The notes under the pieces were generated by a model. The model saw only the letters and a program-made list of their open reading frames with translations, was not told the origin of the DNA and made no database searches. Both the position numbers and the translations under genes were made by a program. A stretch of DNA of 64,000 nucleotides from an uncultured Eubacteriales bacterium (GTDB lineage: Bacteria > Bacillota > Clostridia > Oscillospirales > Acutalibacteraceae), in contig CAKSQO010000003.1 of NCBI GenBank assembly GCA_934486615.1, positions 102,441 to 166,440 on the forward strand, read 5' to 3'. The stretch's first letter is position 1; each line of letters opens with the position of its first letter. Below are positions 17,095-24,988 of this stretch, in pieces.

Positions 17095-17693
17095 TCCGCC
17101 TGCGCCAAGCCGTAGTGGTCGAGGGTAAGTACGATAAGATCAAGCTTGCTAACCTGCTCGACACGGTCATAATCACGACCGACGGCTTCGGAATTTTCAG
17201 GGACACGGAAAAGGTCGCTCTGCTCAAGCGCCTTGCCCGAACGCGCGGCCTTATCATTATGACCGACAGCGACTCGGCAGGCTTTACTATAAGAAATTAC
17301 CTTAAAAATGTCCTCTCGGGCTGCGATGTTACCAACGTCTATATCCCCGAGGTGCTCGGCAAGGAGCGCCGCAAGGAGCACCCCTCGGCCGAGGGCCTGC
17401 TCGGCGTTGAGGGCGTGAGCGAGCGCACGATTCTGGACGCGCTCTCCCGCGCGGGAGTCACGGCCGACTGCGCCGAAAAGCCGCGCGAAGCGGTGACGAA
17501 GCTTGACCTTTACACAGACGGCTTTGTCGGCGGCTCTCACTCTGCCGGGCTGAGAAAAGCGCTGTGCGCCGAGCTGGGATTGCCCACAAGGCTGTCGGCG
17601 AACGCTCTGGTGCAGGTGATAAACGACCTGTGCGGGCGCGGGGAGTACCGCGAAGCGGCCGAAAAAGTAAAAAGTGCCGACAAAGGCGAATAA
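17091..17693 (+). CDS. rnmV: Ribonuclease M5
   Basis: TOPRIM endonuclease that matures 5S rRNA in Firmicutes. GTG 17091 overlaps the holA stop codon and gives a 200-residue protein beginning MIRLRQAVVVEGKYDK, as expected. The longer frame from 17046 lies inside holA. TOPRIM acidic residues are visible: Glu11 in VVEGKYD, and Asp59/Asp61 in MTDSDSAGF. The KEHPSAEGLLGVEG segment is typical of RNase M5. Confidence 0.93.
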   Translation: MIRLRQAVVVEGKYDKIKLANLLDTVIITTDGFGIFRDTEKVALLKRLARTRGLIIMTDSDSAGFTIRNYLKNVLSGCDVTNVYIPEVLGKERRKEHPSAEGLLGVEGVSERTILDALSRAGVTADCAEKPREAVTKLDLYTDGFVGGSHSAGLRKALCAELGLPTRLSANALVQVINDLCGRGEYREAAEKVKSADKGE

Positions 17694-17706
17694 AATAAAT
17701 TTTCTC

Positions 17707-17736
17707 TTGACAAGCATACGGTCGTCACTGTATAAT
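17707..17736 (+). promoter_or_regulatory. rpsU: Promoter of rpsU
   Basis: TTGACA (17707-17712), an 18-nt spacer and TATAAT (17731-17736), 69 nt before the rpsU ATG. Confidence 0.85.
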
Positions 17737-17805
17737 AAACGATGTATTATAAGTTTCGGGTTAAATGCCCGAACCTCTGTTTAATTCGGAGGGAGGGAAT
17801 TCAGA

Positions 17806-17982
17806 ATGAGTCAGGTGCGTCTTAAGGAGAATGAAAGCCTGGAGAGCGCTCTTCGCAGATTTAAGAGAGCCACGTCGAGAGACGGCGTTATCCAGGAAGT
17901 TCGTAAGAGAGAGCACTATGAGAAGCCTTCGGTAAAGCGTAAAAAGAAGTCCGAAGCTGCTCGCAAGCGCAAGTACCGCTGA
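17806..17982 (+). CDS. rpsU: 30S ribosomal protein S21
   Basis: Small-subunit protein of 58 residues. The sequence begins MSQVRLKENESLESALRRFK and continues into a very basic C-terminus (VKRKKKSEAARKRKYR). This is the standard Firmicutes S21. The ATG at 17806 has a strong GGAGGGAGGG site. It has its own consensus promoter and a terminator before yqeG. Confidence 0.97.
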   Translation: MSQVRLKENESLESALRRFKRATSRDGVIQEVRKREHYEKPSVKRKKKSEAARKRKYR

Positions 17983-18048
17983 CAAGCTGCGTCTTGTTCT
18001 GCTGCGTTAAAAGCGCCGCGGTCAATTCTTACTTATTTTTTGAAGTTG

Positions 18049-18082
18049 AAGGCGGATTGGGTCGACCAAGCCGCCTTTTTCT
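18049..18082 (+). terminator. Terminator between rpsU and yqeG
   Basis: GGCGG-A-TTGG pairs with CCAA-GCCGCC around a 5-nt loop, followed by TTTTTCTT. Confidence 0.8.
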
Positions 18083-18094
18083 TATTCTCGGGAG

Positions 18095-18622
18095 GTGAGC
18101 GCAACGGCGCTTTTCAAACCTTACGCGATGTTTCACCGCATCGGCGACATAACGCCCGAATACCTGCGCTCGATCGGCGTAAAGGCCTTGGCGCTCGACG
18201 CTGACAACACCCTGTCGACCCACCACTCGCAAACGCCCGATGACGGCGTTGAGGACTGGCTGCGCTCGACCGAAAAGGCGGGCATAAAGCTGATAATGGT
18301 GTCAAATTCAAAGGCTGAGCGTGTAGCGCCCTTTGCCAAAAAGCTCGGGCTCGGCTTCACCTCAACCGCCTGCAAGCCGCTGCCGCACGGATTTCTGCGC
18401 GCGGCGCGAAAGCTCGGAGTAAAACGCAGCGAGCTTGCCGCCGTGGGCGATCAGCTTTTCACCGATATGCTCGGCGCGCATCTGGCGGGGATAAAGGGCT
18501 TGCTCGTCGAGCCGATAAAGCTCGAGTCCTCGCGCGGGTTCAGGTTCAAGCGTGCGCTCGAGCGGCCGCTTTTAAAGCGCTACAAGCGCACAGTGCACTC
18601 AAAAGGGGGAACTGATAAATGA
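18095..18622 (+). CDS. yqeG: YqeG family HAD IIIA-type phosphatase
   Basis: HAD-superfamily hydrolase of 175 residues. The nucleophile motif LALDADNTL is at 32-40, and ADQLFTD-type motif (VGDQLFTDMLGA) follows near residue 122. Actinobacterial and plastid relatives dephosphorylate phosphatidylglycerophosphate; the bacterial Firmicutes role is less certain. GTG 18095 overlaps the Shine-Dalgarno-like GGAGGTGA, so the true initiation codon may differ by a few residues; no ATG fits before residue 12. The gene ends in an ATGA overlap with aroQ. Confidence 0.85.
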   Translation: MSATALFKPYAMFHRIGDITPEYLRSIGVKALALDADNTLSTHHSQTPDDGVEDWLRSTEKAGIKLIMVSNSKAERVAPFAKKLGLGFTSTACKPLPHGFLRAARKLGVKRSELAAVGDQLFTDMLGAHLAGIKGLLVEPIKLESSRGFRFKRALERPLLKRYKRTVHSKGGTDK

Positions 18623-19056
18623 AAAAAATACTCATTCTCAACGGTCCTAATCTCAATATGCTCGGCAAGCGCGAGCCTGAAATTTACGGCACGCTCACGC
18701 TTGAGGATATCAACAACGCCGTTGCCGACCTGTGCGCCGAGCTGGGGCTTGAATGTGAATTTTTCCAGTCAAACCACGAGGGCGACCTCGTCGACGCTGT
18801 TCAGTCGGTAGCACTCGGCTATGACGGCTGCGTGCTCAACGCGGGCGCTTACACCCACTACTCCGTCGCTCTGCGCGACGCTGTCGCCGCGGTGGACAAG
18901 CCGTTTATCGAGGTGCACATCTCCAACGTCCACAAGCGCGAGGAGTTCAGGCATCATTCGATGATCTCGGCCGTCTGCGCGGGGGTCATCTGCGGCTTCG
19001 GAAAGGACAGCTATCTGCTCGCCGTAAGAGGGCTTGCGGGGCTGCTCGGAGAATAA
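18619..19056 (+). CDS. aroQ: Type II 3-dehydroquinate dehydratase
   Basis: Shikimate pathway enzyme that converts 3-dehydroquinate to 3-dehydroshikimate, 145 residues, usual length. It shows NGPNLNMLGKREPEIYG (catalytic Tyr23 on the lid loop), FFQSNHEGDLVD, and IEVHISNVHKREEFR with catalytic His100. It is coupled to yqeG by an ATGA overlap. Confidence 0.97.
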   Translation: MKKILILNGPNLNMLGKREPEIYGTLTLEDINNAVADLCAELGLECEFFQSNHEGDLVDAVQSVALGYDGCVLNAGAYTHYSVALRDAVAAVDKPFIEVHISNVHKREEFRHHSMISAVCAGVICGFGKDSYLLAVRGLAGLLGE

Positions 19057-19122
19057 TAGGGGCAGACTGGGGCTTTTGCCGCAAAAAAGCGTGATTAGCA
19101 GCGGCTAAATTATAAAAAAAGC

Positions 19123-19151
19123 TTGAAAAATACGCGCTTATGTAATAAAAT
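19123..19151 (+). promoter_or_regulatory. Promoter upstream of efp
   Basis: TTGAAA (19123-19128), a 17-nt spacer and TAAAAT (19146-19151). A terminator-like hairpin lies only about 16 nt downstream of the -10. Confidence 0.65.
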
Positions 19152-19167
19152 AAACAGTAGTATGGAT

Positions 19168-19192
19168 AAAAGGGTGCTTTGCGCCTTTTTTT
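19168..19192 (+). terminator. Terminator-like hairpin in the efp leader
   Basis: AAGGGTGC, a TTT loop, then GCGCCTT followed by more T. It may end the yqeG-aroQ transcript, or act as an early attenuator for efp since it lies after the nearest promoter. Confidence 0.65.
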
Positions 19193-19316
19193 CCTGTGCG
19201 TGAAAAATATAATTTGAGACGCGCGCTCTTTTCAGCGCTTGCGGGCCGCGACCGACGGACAGCGCCCGAGCTTAACCGTGCGAGTCTCCTATCCGTCGGA
19301 GAAATGGAGAATAACT

Positions 19317-19874
19317 ATGATTTCAGCAGGAGATTTCCGCAACGGCGTTACCTTCGAGATGGACGGCAACGTCTACCAGATTATCGAGTTCCAGCACGTT
19401 AAGCCCGGCAAGGGCGCGGCTTTCGTCCGCACCAAGATCCGCAACGTCATCGCGGGCAGCGTGGTTGAAAAGACCTTCAACCCCAACGACAAGTATCCGA
19501 CCGCCTTTGTTGAGCGCAAGGAAATGGAGTATTCCTACTCCGACGGCGGCCTCTACTATTTCATGGATCAGGAGACCTACGAGCTCGTTCCGATCAACGA
19601 GTCCGAGCTGGACGACAACTTCAAGTTCGTCAAGGAGAATATGATCTGCAAGGTCCTGTCCTACAAGGGCAAGGTGTTCGGCGTTGAGCCTCCGACATTC
19701 GTTGAGCTTCAGGTCACCGAGACCGAGCCCGGCGTCAAGGGCGACACTGCCACCAACGCGACCAAGCCTGCTACGCTCGAGACCGGTGCCGAGATTCGCG
19801 TTCCGCTCTTCATCAACGAGGGCGATATGATCCGTATCGACACCCGCACGGGCGAGTATATGGAGCGCGCATAA
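19317..19874 (+). CDS. efp: Translation elongation factor P
   Basis: Relieves ribosome stalling at polyproline. The ATG at 19317 (after GGAGAATAACT) gives 185 residues beginning MISAGDFRNGVTFEMDG. The upstream extension in the same frame is not EF-P-like. The modified-lysine position is Lys32 in KPGKGAAF. The C-terminal OB domain ends RIDTRTGEYMERA, the usual ending. Confidence 0.97.
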   Translation: MISAGDFRNGVTFEMDGNVYQIIEFQHVKPGKGAAFVRTKIRNVIAGSVVEKTFNPNDKYPTAFVERKEMEYSYSDGGLYYFMDQETYELVPINESELDDNFKFVKENMICKVLSYKGKVFGVEPPTFVELQVTETEPGVKGDTATNATKPATLETGAEIRVPLFINEGDMIRIDTRTGEYMERA

Positions 19875-19988
19875 GCTGAGCTTTAAGCGCTTTCACCGCT
19901 GCGCCGCGCCGCTTAAATCGGCGCGCGGCAGCTTAAACGGAGCGGCTTTCAGCCGCTTCAACCGACATTTTATTAAGGAGGAAAAAAT

Positions 19989-20402
19989 ATGCTGCTTACC
20001 GAAAAAGCTTCTTACATCAAGGGTCTGGCCGAGGGCATGGAGCTTGACGCCAATGACAAGACCACCAAGCTCATCAACGCTCTTATCGACATCATCGACG
20101 ATATGGCTCTGACCGTTTCCGACCTCGAGGACGAGTGCGCTGCCCTGACCGAGCAGCTCGACGCTGTTGACGAGGATCTTGCCGACCTCGAGGAGGACTT
20201 CTACGAGGATTACGACGATGACGATGACGACGAGTACTACGATGACGACGAGGAGTTCTTTGAGGTCACCTGCCCCGAGTGCGGCGAGAAGATAACTCTC
20301 GACGAGGAAATGCTCGAGGAGGGCGAGATCGAGTGCCCCGCGTGCAAGACTCCGCTCCAGTTTGAGTTTGACGAGGACGAAGAGGGCTCCGACGAGGAGT
20401 AA
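19989..20402 (+). CDS. CD1247-type acidic zinc-ribbon protein
   Basis: A 137-residue protein of the clostridial CD1247 N-terminal domain type. It has an N-terminal helical segment (LTEKASYIKGLAEGMELD), a coiled region, then a very acidic linker of Asp/Glu/Tyr at about 66-92. A zinc ribbon follows with CPEC (95-98) and CPAC (116-119). The function is unknown. It follows efp by 114 nt, and its own AAGGAGG site precedes ATG 19989. A terminator follows. Confidence 0.82.
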   Translation: MLLTEKASYIKGLAEGMELDANDKTTKLINALIDIIDDMALTVSDLEDECAALTEQLDAVDEDLADLEEDFYEDYDDDDDDEYYDDDEEFFEVTCPECGEKITLDEEMLEEGEIECPACKTPLQFEFDEDEEGSDEE

Positions 20403-20429
20403 TCCGCGCCGTCAACATTTTCAGAGTAT

Positions 20430-20465
20430 AAGCACCGGTCGGTCATTCCTCCGGTGCTTTGTCTT
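20430..20465 (+). terminator. Terminator after the CD1247-type gene
   Basis: AAGCACCGG pairs with CCGGTGCTT across a 17-nt loop, followed by TGTCTT. The T run is weak. Confidence 0.7.
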
Positions 20466-20626
20466 GCCCGCGTATCGGCGCTTTGGCGCTGAAGGACAGC
20501 GGGCGGAATAAAGGCTGCTCAGGCTGTGGCTGTCAGGCTGTGCTCTAAGCGGCTGAAACTATGTCGGCGGCGCGCCGCGGTCGGCAGACCGAGTGCTTAT
20601 GCCCGCTGCCTAAAAGGAGAAAAATT

Positions 20627-21997
20627 ATGAAATATGATGTTATAATCGTCGGCGCAGGCCCCGGCGGAATTTTCACCGCCTACGAGCTGGCAAAGCTCGC
20701 ACCCGAAATGCGAATTGCGGTCTTTGAGTGCGGCAACCCGCTCGAGAAGCGCCGCTGCCCCATCGACGGCGACAGGATAAAGTCCTGCGTCAAGTGCAAA
20801 AGCTGCGCCATCATGAACGGCTTCGGCGGCGCGGGAGCGTTCTCCGACGGCAAGTATAACATCACCAACCAGTTCGGCGGCACGCTGCACGAGTTCATCG
20901 GCAAGGACAAGGCGCTCGAGCTTATGCGCTACGTCGACGAGATAAATATGGCCAACGGCGGCGAGGGCACAAAGCTCTATTCCACCGCCAACTCCGCCAT
21001 AAAGAAGCTCTGCCTGCAGAACAAGCTGCACCTGCTCGAGGCCTCCGTGCGCCATCTCGGCACCGACAAGAACTACGTCGTGCTGCAGAATCTGTACGAT
21101 ATGCTCAAGGACCGGGTCGACTTCGTGTTCAACACCCACGTCGACGTTATCGAAAAGCTCGACGACGGCTACCGCGTAACCGCGGGTCAGGCCGTGCACG
21201 AGTGCAGGTATTGCGTTGTGTCCGTCGGCCGCAGCGGCAGCAAGTGGATCGAGGGCGTGTGCAAGCAGCTCGGCATTGAGACGATGTCCAACCGCGTTGA
21301 CATCGGCGTGCGTGTTGAGCTTCCCGCCGAGGTGTTTTCGCACCTGACCGACGAGCTGTACGAGTCCAAGATAGTCTACCGCACCGAGAAGTACGACGAC
21401 CTCGTGCGCACGTTCTGCATGAACCCCTACGGCGCTGTTGTTACCGAGAACACCAACGGCATCGTGACCGTCAACGGCCACAGCTATGAGGATCCCTCGA
21501 AGCACACCGAAAACACAAACTTTGCCCTGCTTGTCGCAAAGCATTTCTCGCACCCGTTCAACGACTCGACCGCCTACGCCGAGAGCATCGCCAAGCTGTC
21601 GAATATGCTCGGCGGCGGAGTTATGGTGCAGCGCTTCGGCGACCTTATCCGTGGCCAGAGAAGCAATCCGAGCCGCATCGCCGAGGGCTTCGTCACTCCG
21701 ACGCTGTCTGCGACCCCGGGCGATCTGAGTCTTGTTATGCCCAAACGCATACTCGACGGAATAATCGAGATGATCTACGCGCTTGATAAGATCGCGCCTG
21801 GCACGGCGAACGACGATACGCTGCTTTACGGCGTCGAGGTCAAGTTCTATAATATGGAGGTCAGGATCGATGAGAACCTCGAGACCTGCCACAAGGGACT
21901 GTTTATCATCGGCGACGGCAGCGGAGTAACGCACTCGCTGTCCCACGCCTCCGCCAGCGGCGTCCACGTTGCCCGCAACATCGCCGCAAGGAAGTAA
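20627..21997 (+). CDS. NAD(P)/FAD-dependent oxidoreductase (COG2509-like)
   Basis: Flavoprotein of 456 residues. The Rossmann FAD motif GAGPGG is at 9-14, and FECG marks the end of the second beta strand. Cysteines cluster in KSCVKCKSCAIMNGFGGAGAFSDGK, typical of the uncharacterised FAD-dependent dehydrogenase family. A C-terminal FAD motif reads LFIIGDGSGVTHSLSHA. ATG 20627 is preceded by AAAAGGAG; the longer frame from 20561 is unlike the family. The substrate is unknown. Confidence 0.87.
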   Translation: MKYDVIIVGAGPGGIFTAYELAKLAPEMRIAVFECGNPLEKRRCPIDGDRIKSCVKCKSCAIMNGFGGAGAFSDGKYNITNQFGGTLHEFIGKDKALELMRYVDEINMANGGEGTKLYSTANSAIKKLCLQNKLHLLEASVRHLGTDKNYVVLQNLYDMLKDRVDFVFNTHVDVIEKLDDGYRVTAGQAVHECRYCVVSVGRSGSKWIEGVCKQLGIETMSNRVDIGVRVELPAEVFSHLTDELYESKIVYRTEKYDDLVRTFCMNPYGAVVTENTNGIVTVNGHSYEDPSKHTENTNFALLVAKHFSHPFNDSTAYAESIAKLSNMLGGGVMVQRFGDLIRGQRSNPSRIAEGFVTPTLSATPGDLSLVMPKRILDGIIEMIYALDKIAPGTANDDTLLYGVEVKFYNMEVRIDENLETCHKGLFIIGDGSGVTHSLSHASASGVHVARNIAARK

Positions 21998-22093
21998 GCC
22001 GGGCGACAGGTGAGCTGCGCAAGAGCTTATGCCAAAGCGCACATCGGACGATAAATGATAAAATAAAGCTTTCCTTTTTGCGTAAAACTAAAA

Positions 22094-22126
22094 TGCACCC
22101 CAAAAGTGTCTAACTTTTGGGGTGCA
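22094..22126. repeat. Perfect 14-bp inverted repeat, IS3/IS150-end-like
   Basis: TGCACCCCAAAAGT (22094-22107), a 5-nt loop and the exact complement (22113-22126). The tail is CTTCATT, poor for termination. The sequence resembles the terminal repeats of IS150-group insertion sequences as I remember them. It could be a head-to-head scar of two ends, or a terminator for the oxidoreductase gene. Confidence 0.6.
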
Positions 22127-22180
22127 CTTCATTCAAGGAGAGTTTTTTCGTGCTTCCGCTGTTACTTCAAAAAAGCGCTA

Positions 22181-22216
22181 TTGACAGCTGTAATACTTCG
22201 TGATATGATGTATTAC
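22181..22216 (+). promoter_or_regulatory. Promoter and candidate PadR operator
   Basis: TTGACA (22181-22186), a 17-nt spacer and TATGAT (22204-22209). An inverted repeat GTAATAC (22190-22196) / GTATTAC (22210-22216) brackets the -10, which is ideal for autorepression by the PadR protein encoded next. Confidence 0.72.
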
Positions 22217-22233
22217 GCAACGGGAGGTATTCT

Positions 22234-22554
22234 ATGGACATTCAGTTGAAGCGCGGCATGCTGGACGTGTGCGTTCTGGCCGCAATTAAGGACGAGGACT
22301 CCTACGGCTACAAAATCATCAAAGATATGAAACCGTACATCGAGCTTTCGGAGTCTACGCTTTATACGATTTTGAAGCGGCTGGAGGGCGCAAATATGCT
22401 GACAGTCCGCACTGCGGAGCACGGCGGCAGGCTGCGAAAATACTATCACATAACCGCCGCAGGGATTAAGCGCATCGAGGATTTTAAGGACGAATGGAAA
22501 GAAATTATGTCCATTTACAGGTTTGTGACCAAGGAGGACAATTCAGATGACTAA
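22234..22554 (+). CDS. PadR family transcriptional regulator
   Basis: Winged-helix repressor of 106 residues. It begins MDIQLKRGMLDVCVLAAI and carries the PadR signature SYGYKIIKDM and STLYTILKRLE, then the wing GGRLRKYYHIT. GGGAGG precedes ATG 22234. It overlaps the DUF1700 gene by 8 nt. The context PadR-DUF1700-DUF4097 is a recurrent Firmicutes operon. Confidence 0.95.
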   Translation: MDIQLKRGMLDVCVLAAIKDEDSYGYKIIKDMKPYIELSESTLYTILKRLEGANMLTVRTAEHGGRLRKYYHITAAGIKRIEDFKDEWKEIMSIYRFVTKEDNSDD

Positions 22555-23149
22555 AAATGAATTTCTTGAGCAGCTGCGAAGGGGGCTGTCGGGCTTGCCG
22601 ATGGAGGACATCGACGAGCGGCTGAATTTCTACAGCGAAATGATTGACGACCGCATTGAAGAGGGGCTATCGGAGGCCGAGGCCGTGAGCGCCGTCGGCT
22701 CGGTGAGCGACATTGTGTCGCAGATACTGCGCGAAACGCCGCTGACAAAGCTCGTCAAGGAGAAGGTCAAGCCCGCCAAACCGCTGAAATGGTGGGCGAT
22801 TGTGCTGATCGTCCTCGGCTCGCCGATATGGCTTTCGCTGCTGATTGCCGCGGCGGTTATTGTTCTTGCGGTCTACGTCGTGCTATGGTCGCTCGACGTT
22901 TCGCTGTGGGCGGTCGATGCGTCGCTTGCGCTCGGAGCGCTCGGGGGAGTGCTCTCGCTGCCGATATTCGCCGCACAGGGGCACGCTTTCACTGGAATCG
23001 CGATGCTCGGCGGCGGGCTTTTCTGCGCGGGGCTGGCGATATTCCTGTTCTTCGGGTGCATGGCCGCAACAAAGGGCGCTGCGTGGATGACGAAGAAAAT
23101 CGTGCTCGGAATTAAGGCAATGTTCGTCGGAAAGGGGACAGAAAAATGA
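22547..23149 (+). CDS. DUF1700 (HAAS-type) membrane protein
   Basis: A 200-residue protein. The cytoplasmic N-terminal domain (NEFLEQLRRGLSGLPMEDIDERLNFYSEMIDDRIEEG) is the DUF1700/HAAS helix set. Three to four hydrophobic segments follow at about 78-190. In related operons this protein is thought to link a PadR regulator with a membrane sensor; this is inference from context. The start overlaps padR, and the end overlaps the DUF4097 gene (ATGA). Confidence 0.9.
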   Translation: MTKNEFLEQLRRGLSGLPMEDIDERLNFYSEMIDDRIEEGLSEAEAVSAVGSVSDIVSQILRETPLTKLVKEKVKPAKPLKWWAIVLIVLGSPIWLSLLIAAAVIVLAVYVVLWSLDVSLWAVDASLALGALGGVLSLPIFAAQGHAFTGIAMLGGGLFCAGLAIFLFFGCMAATKGAAWMTKKIVLGIKAMFVGKGTEK

Positions 23150-24153
23150 GTAAAACCGCCAAGATTTGGCTTATCGTCGCCGCAGTGCTGACGGCGCTCG
23201 GGCTGTTGATTTTCGTGGGCGCGGTGGCCGCCTGCGGCATGGACTTTGCAAAGCTCGGCACGGTCGCCTACACGACCGAAACTTACGAGGTAAGCGGCGG
23301 CTTTGATAAAATTTCGATAGACGTGAGCACCACCGAGGTGGAGCTGAAGCTCGCCGACGACGGCAGGTGCGAGGCCGTCTGCTACGAGTCTGACAAGGTG
23401 CGCCACTCCGCGCGGGTGGAGAGCGGCACGCTCGTCATCGACACCGTCGACACGCGCAAGTGGTGGGAGTACCTCACCGTCTCGTTCGACACGCCGAAGA
23501 TGACGCTGTACCTGCCCGAGAGCGACTACGGCGCGCTGAAAATCGAGACCGACACGGGCGATATCGCCGTGCCGAGCGACTTCAGCTTCGGTACGGTCGA
23601 CATTGACGGCGATACTTCCGACGTGCAGCTTCTCGCTTCGGTCAGCGGGGAGGTCAAAATCGAGCTTAGCACGGGGCGCATCTCCCTTGACGGCGTCAAG
23701 GCGGGCAGGCTGAATTTGAGCACCAACACGGGCGGAATAAAGCTGAACAACGTGCGTGCCGACGGCGACGCCGCCATTGAGACCGACACAGGAGAGGTGC
23801 AGCTTGCGAATGTTTTGTGCGTCGACCTTTCGGTCGACAGCGCCACAGGCAACGTCGAGCTGAAAGCCGTCACTGCGGGCACGCTCGCGGTGGAAAGCAA
23901 CACGGGCAACGTGCGCTTTGACGGCAGCGACGCGCAGTCGATTACGGTGAATACAGACACGGGCAACGTCACCGGCACGCTGCTTTCGGACAAAATTTTC
24001 TTCGCCGAGAGCGACATGGGCAGCGTCAAGGTGCCGAAAACGTCGTCTGGCGGCAGGTGCGAGATTACGACCGATACAGGCAACATCAATATCAGCATCA
24101 AGCCGTCCTCCGCGGCCGACTCGTTAGCGCCCGATTCGTTAGTGCTCGACTAA
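23146..24153 (+). CDS. DUF4097 beta-strand-repeat membrane-anchored protein
   Basis: A 335-residue protein with one N-terminal transmembrane segment (about 7-30) and a large extracytoplasmic beta-repeat domain. Repeats of the type IETDTGDI, LSTNTGGI, IETDTGEV, VNTDTGNV recur every ~20 residues through 130-320, typical of DUF4097/adhesin-like beta helices. Third gene of the PadR operon. An envelope-stress or cell-surface sensing role is proposed for this family but is not proven. Confidence 0.9.
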   Translation: MSKTAKIWLIVAAVLTALGLLIFVGAVAACGMDFAKLGTVAYTTETYEVSGGFDKISIDVSTTEVELKLADDGRCEAVCYESDKVRHSARVESGTLVIDTVDTRKWWEYLTVSFDTPKMTLYLPESDYGALKIETDTGDIAVPSDFSFGTVDIDGDTSDVQLLASVSGEVKIELSTGRISLDGVKAGRLNLSTNTGGIKLNNVRADGDAAIETDTGEVQLANVLCVDLSVDSATGNVELKAVTAGTLAVESNTGNVRFDGSDAQSITVNTDTGNVTGTLLSDKIFFAESDMGSVKVPKTSSGGRCEITTDTGNINISIKPSSAADSLAPDSLVLD

Positions 24154-24238
24154 TTCTCGGCCGACTCGTTCGGAGCTTGAAATACGCCGCTTAAACGGCG
24201 GCAAAGCAGTGTGTTTGAAAACGAGGTTATTTTAATCA

Positions 24239-24937
24239 ATGAAGAAAAAGACGGTAATTTCAAGCGAAGCCGCTTACTTTGCGGCGGTAATTCTGTTGGC
24301 GCTCGCCGTGGCGACGCTGACCGCGGCGAACTTCGGCATTTCGATGATAGTATCGCCCGCGTACCTGCTGAGCTTAAAGCTCGACGTCGTGACGTTCGGG
24401 CAAGCGGAGTACATCATTCAGGCGGGCGTGTTCGTCATACTGTGCATAATTTTGCGCAAGTTCCGCTTTGTGTACCTGATGTCGTTTGCGACGTGCCTGA
24501 TTTACGGCGCGGTGCTCGACCTGTGGAGAAAGCTGCCCTGCTTCGACCCGACGGTGACTGCGCCGGGGAGCATGGCTCTTTGGCTGCGGGTGCTGATGTT
24601 CATCGCGGGCGCGGTGCTGACCTCGTTCTCGGTCGCGCTGTTTTTCAAGACGTATTTGTACCCGCAGGTCTACGACTTCTTCGTCAAGGCCGTCTCGCAC
24701 AAGTTCGGCATAAAGCTGGCGCTGTTCAAGACGATTTTTGACCTGTCGATGCTCACGGCGAGCGTGATAATGACGTTCTGCTTTTTCGGCAAGTTCGTCG
24801 GGCTCGGCTGGGGTACGCTCGTTATGGCAACGTGCAACGGCACGGTGATAGGCTTCTTCTCAAAGCTGCTTGACAAGCGCTTTGAGTTTCGCCCGACCCT
24901 GACAAAATTTGCAAGCTGCTTCTCACTGGATAAATAA
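24239..24937 (+). CDS. YitT/YczE-like polytopic membrane protein (DUF6198-type)
   Basis: A 232-residue membrane protein with about five or six hydrophobic helices. The N-terminal helix ends in an LTAANFGISMIVSPAYLLS segment, and a late motif reads GLGWGTLVMATCNGTVIGFFSK. This matches the YczE/YitT-like families of unknown function. The start is ATG 24239, with no strong ribosome site visible. It sits 85 nt after the DUF4097 gene and could be cotranscribed. It ends at a bidirectional terminator. Confidence 0.75.
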   Translation: MKKKTVISSEAAYFAAVILLALAVATLTAANFGISMIVSPAYLLSLKLDVVTFGQAEYIIQAGVFVILCIILRKFRFVYLMSFATCLIYGAVLDLWRKLPCFDPTVTAPGSMALWLRVLMFIAGAVLTSFSVALFFKTYLYPQVYDFFVKAVSHKFGIKLALFKTIFDLSMLTASVIMTFCFFGKFVGLGWGTLVMATCNGTVIGFFSKLLDKRFEFRPTLTKFASCFSLDK

Positions 24938-24941
24938 AAAA

Positions 24942-24984
24942 ACAAGGCGCGTCCAAATTAACGGCTGCGCCTTGTGCCTTTTTT
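24942..24984. terminator. Bidirectional terminator between convergent genes
   Basis: ACAAGGCGC (24942-24950) pairs with GCGCCTTGT (24967-24975), with A-rich sequence on one side and a T run on the other. It serves both the YczE-like gene and trkH. Confidence 0.8.
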
Positions 24985-24988
24985 CGGC

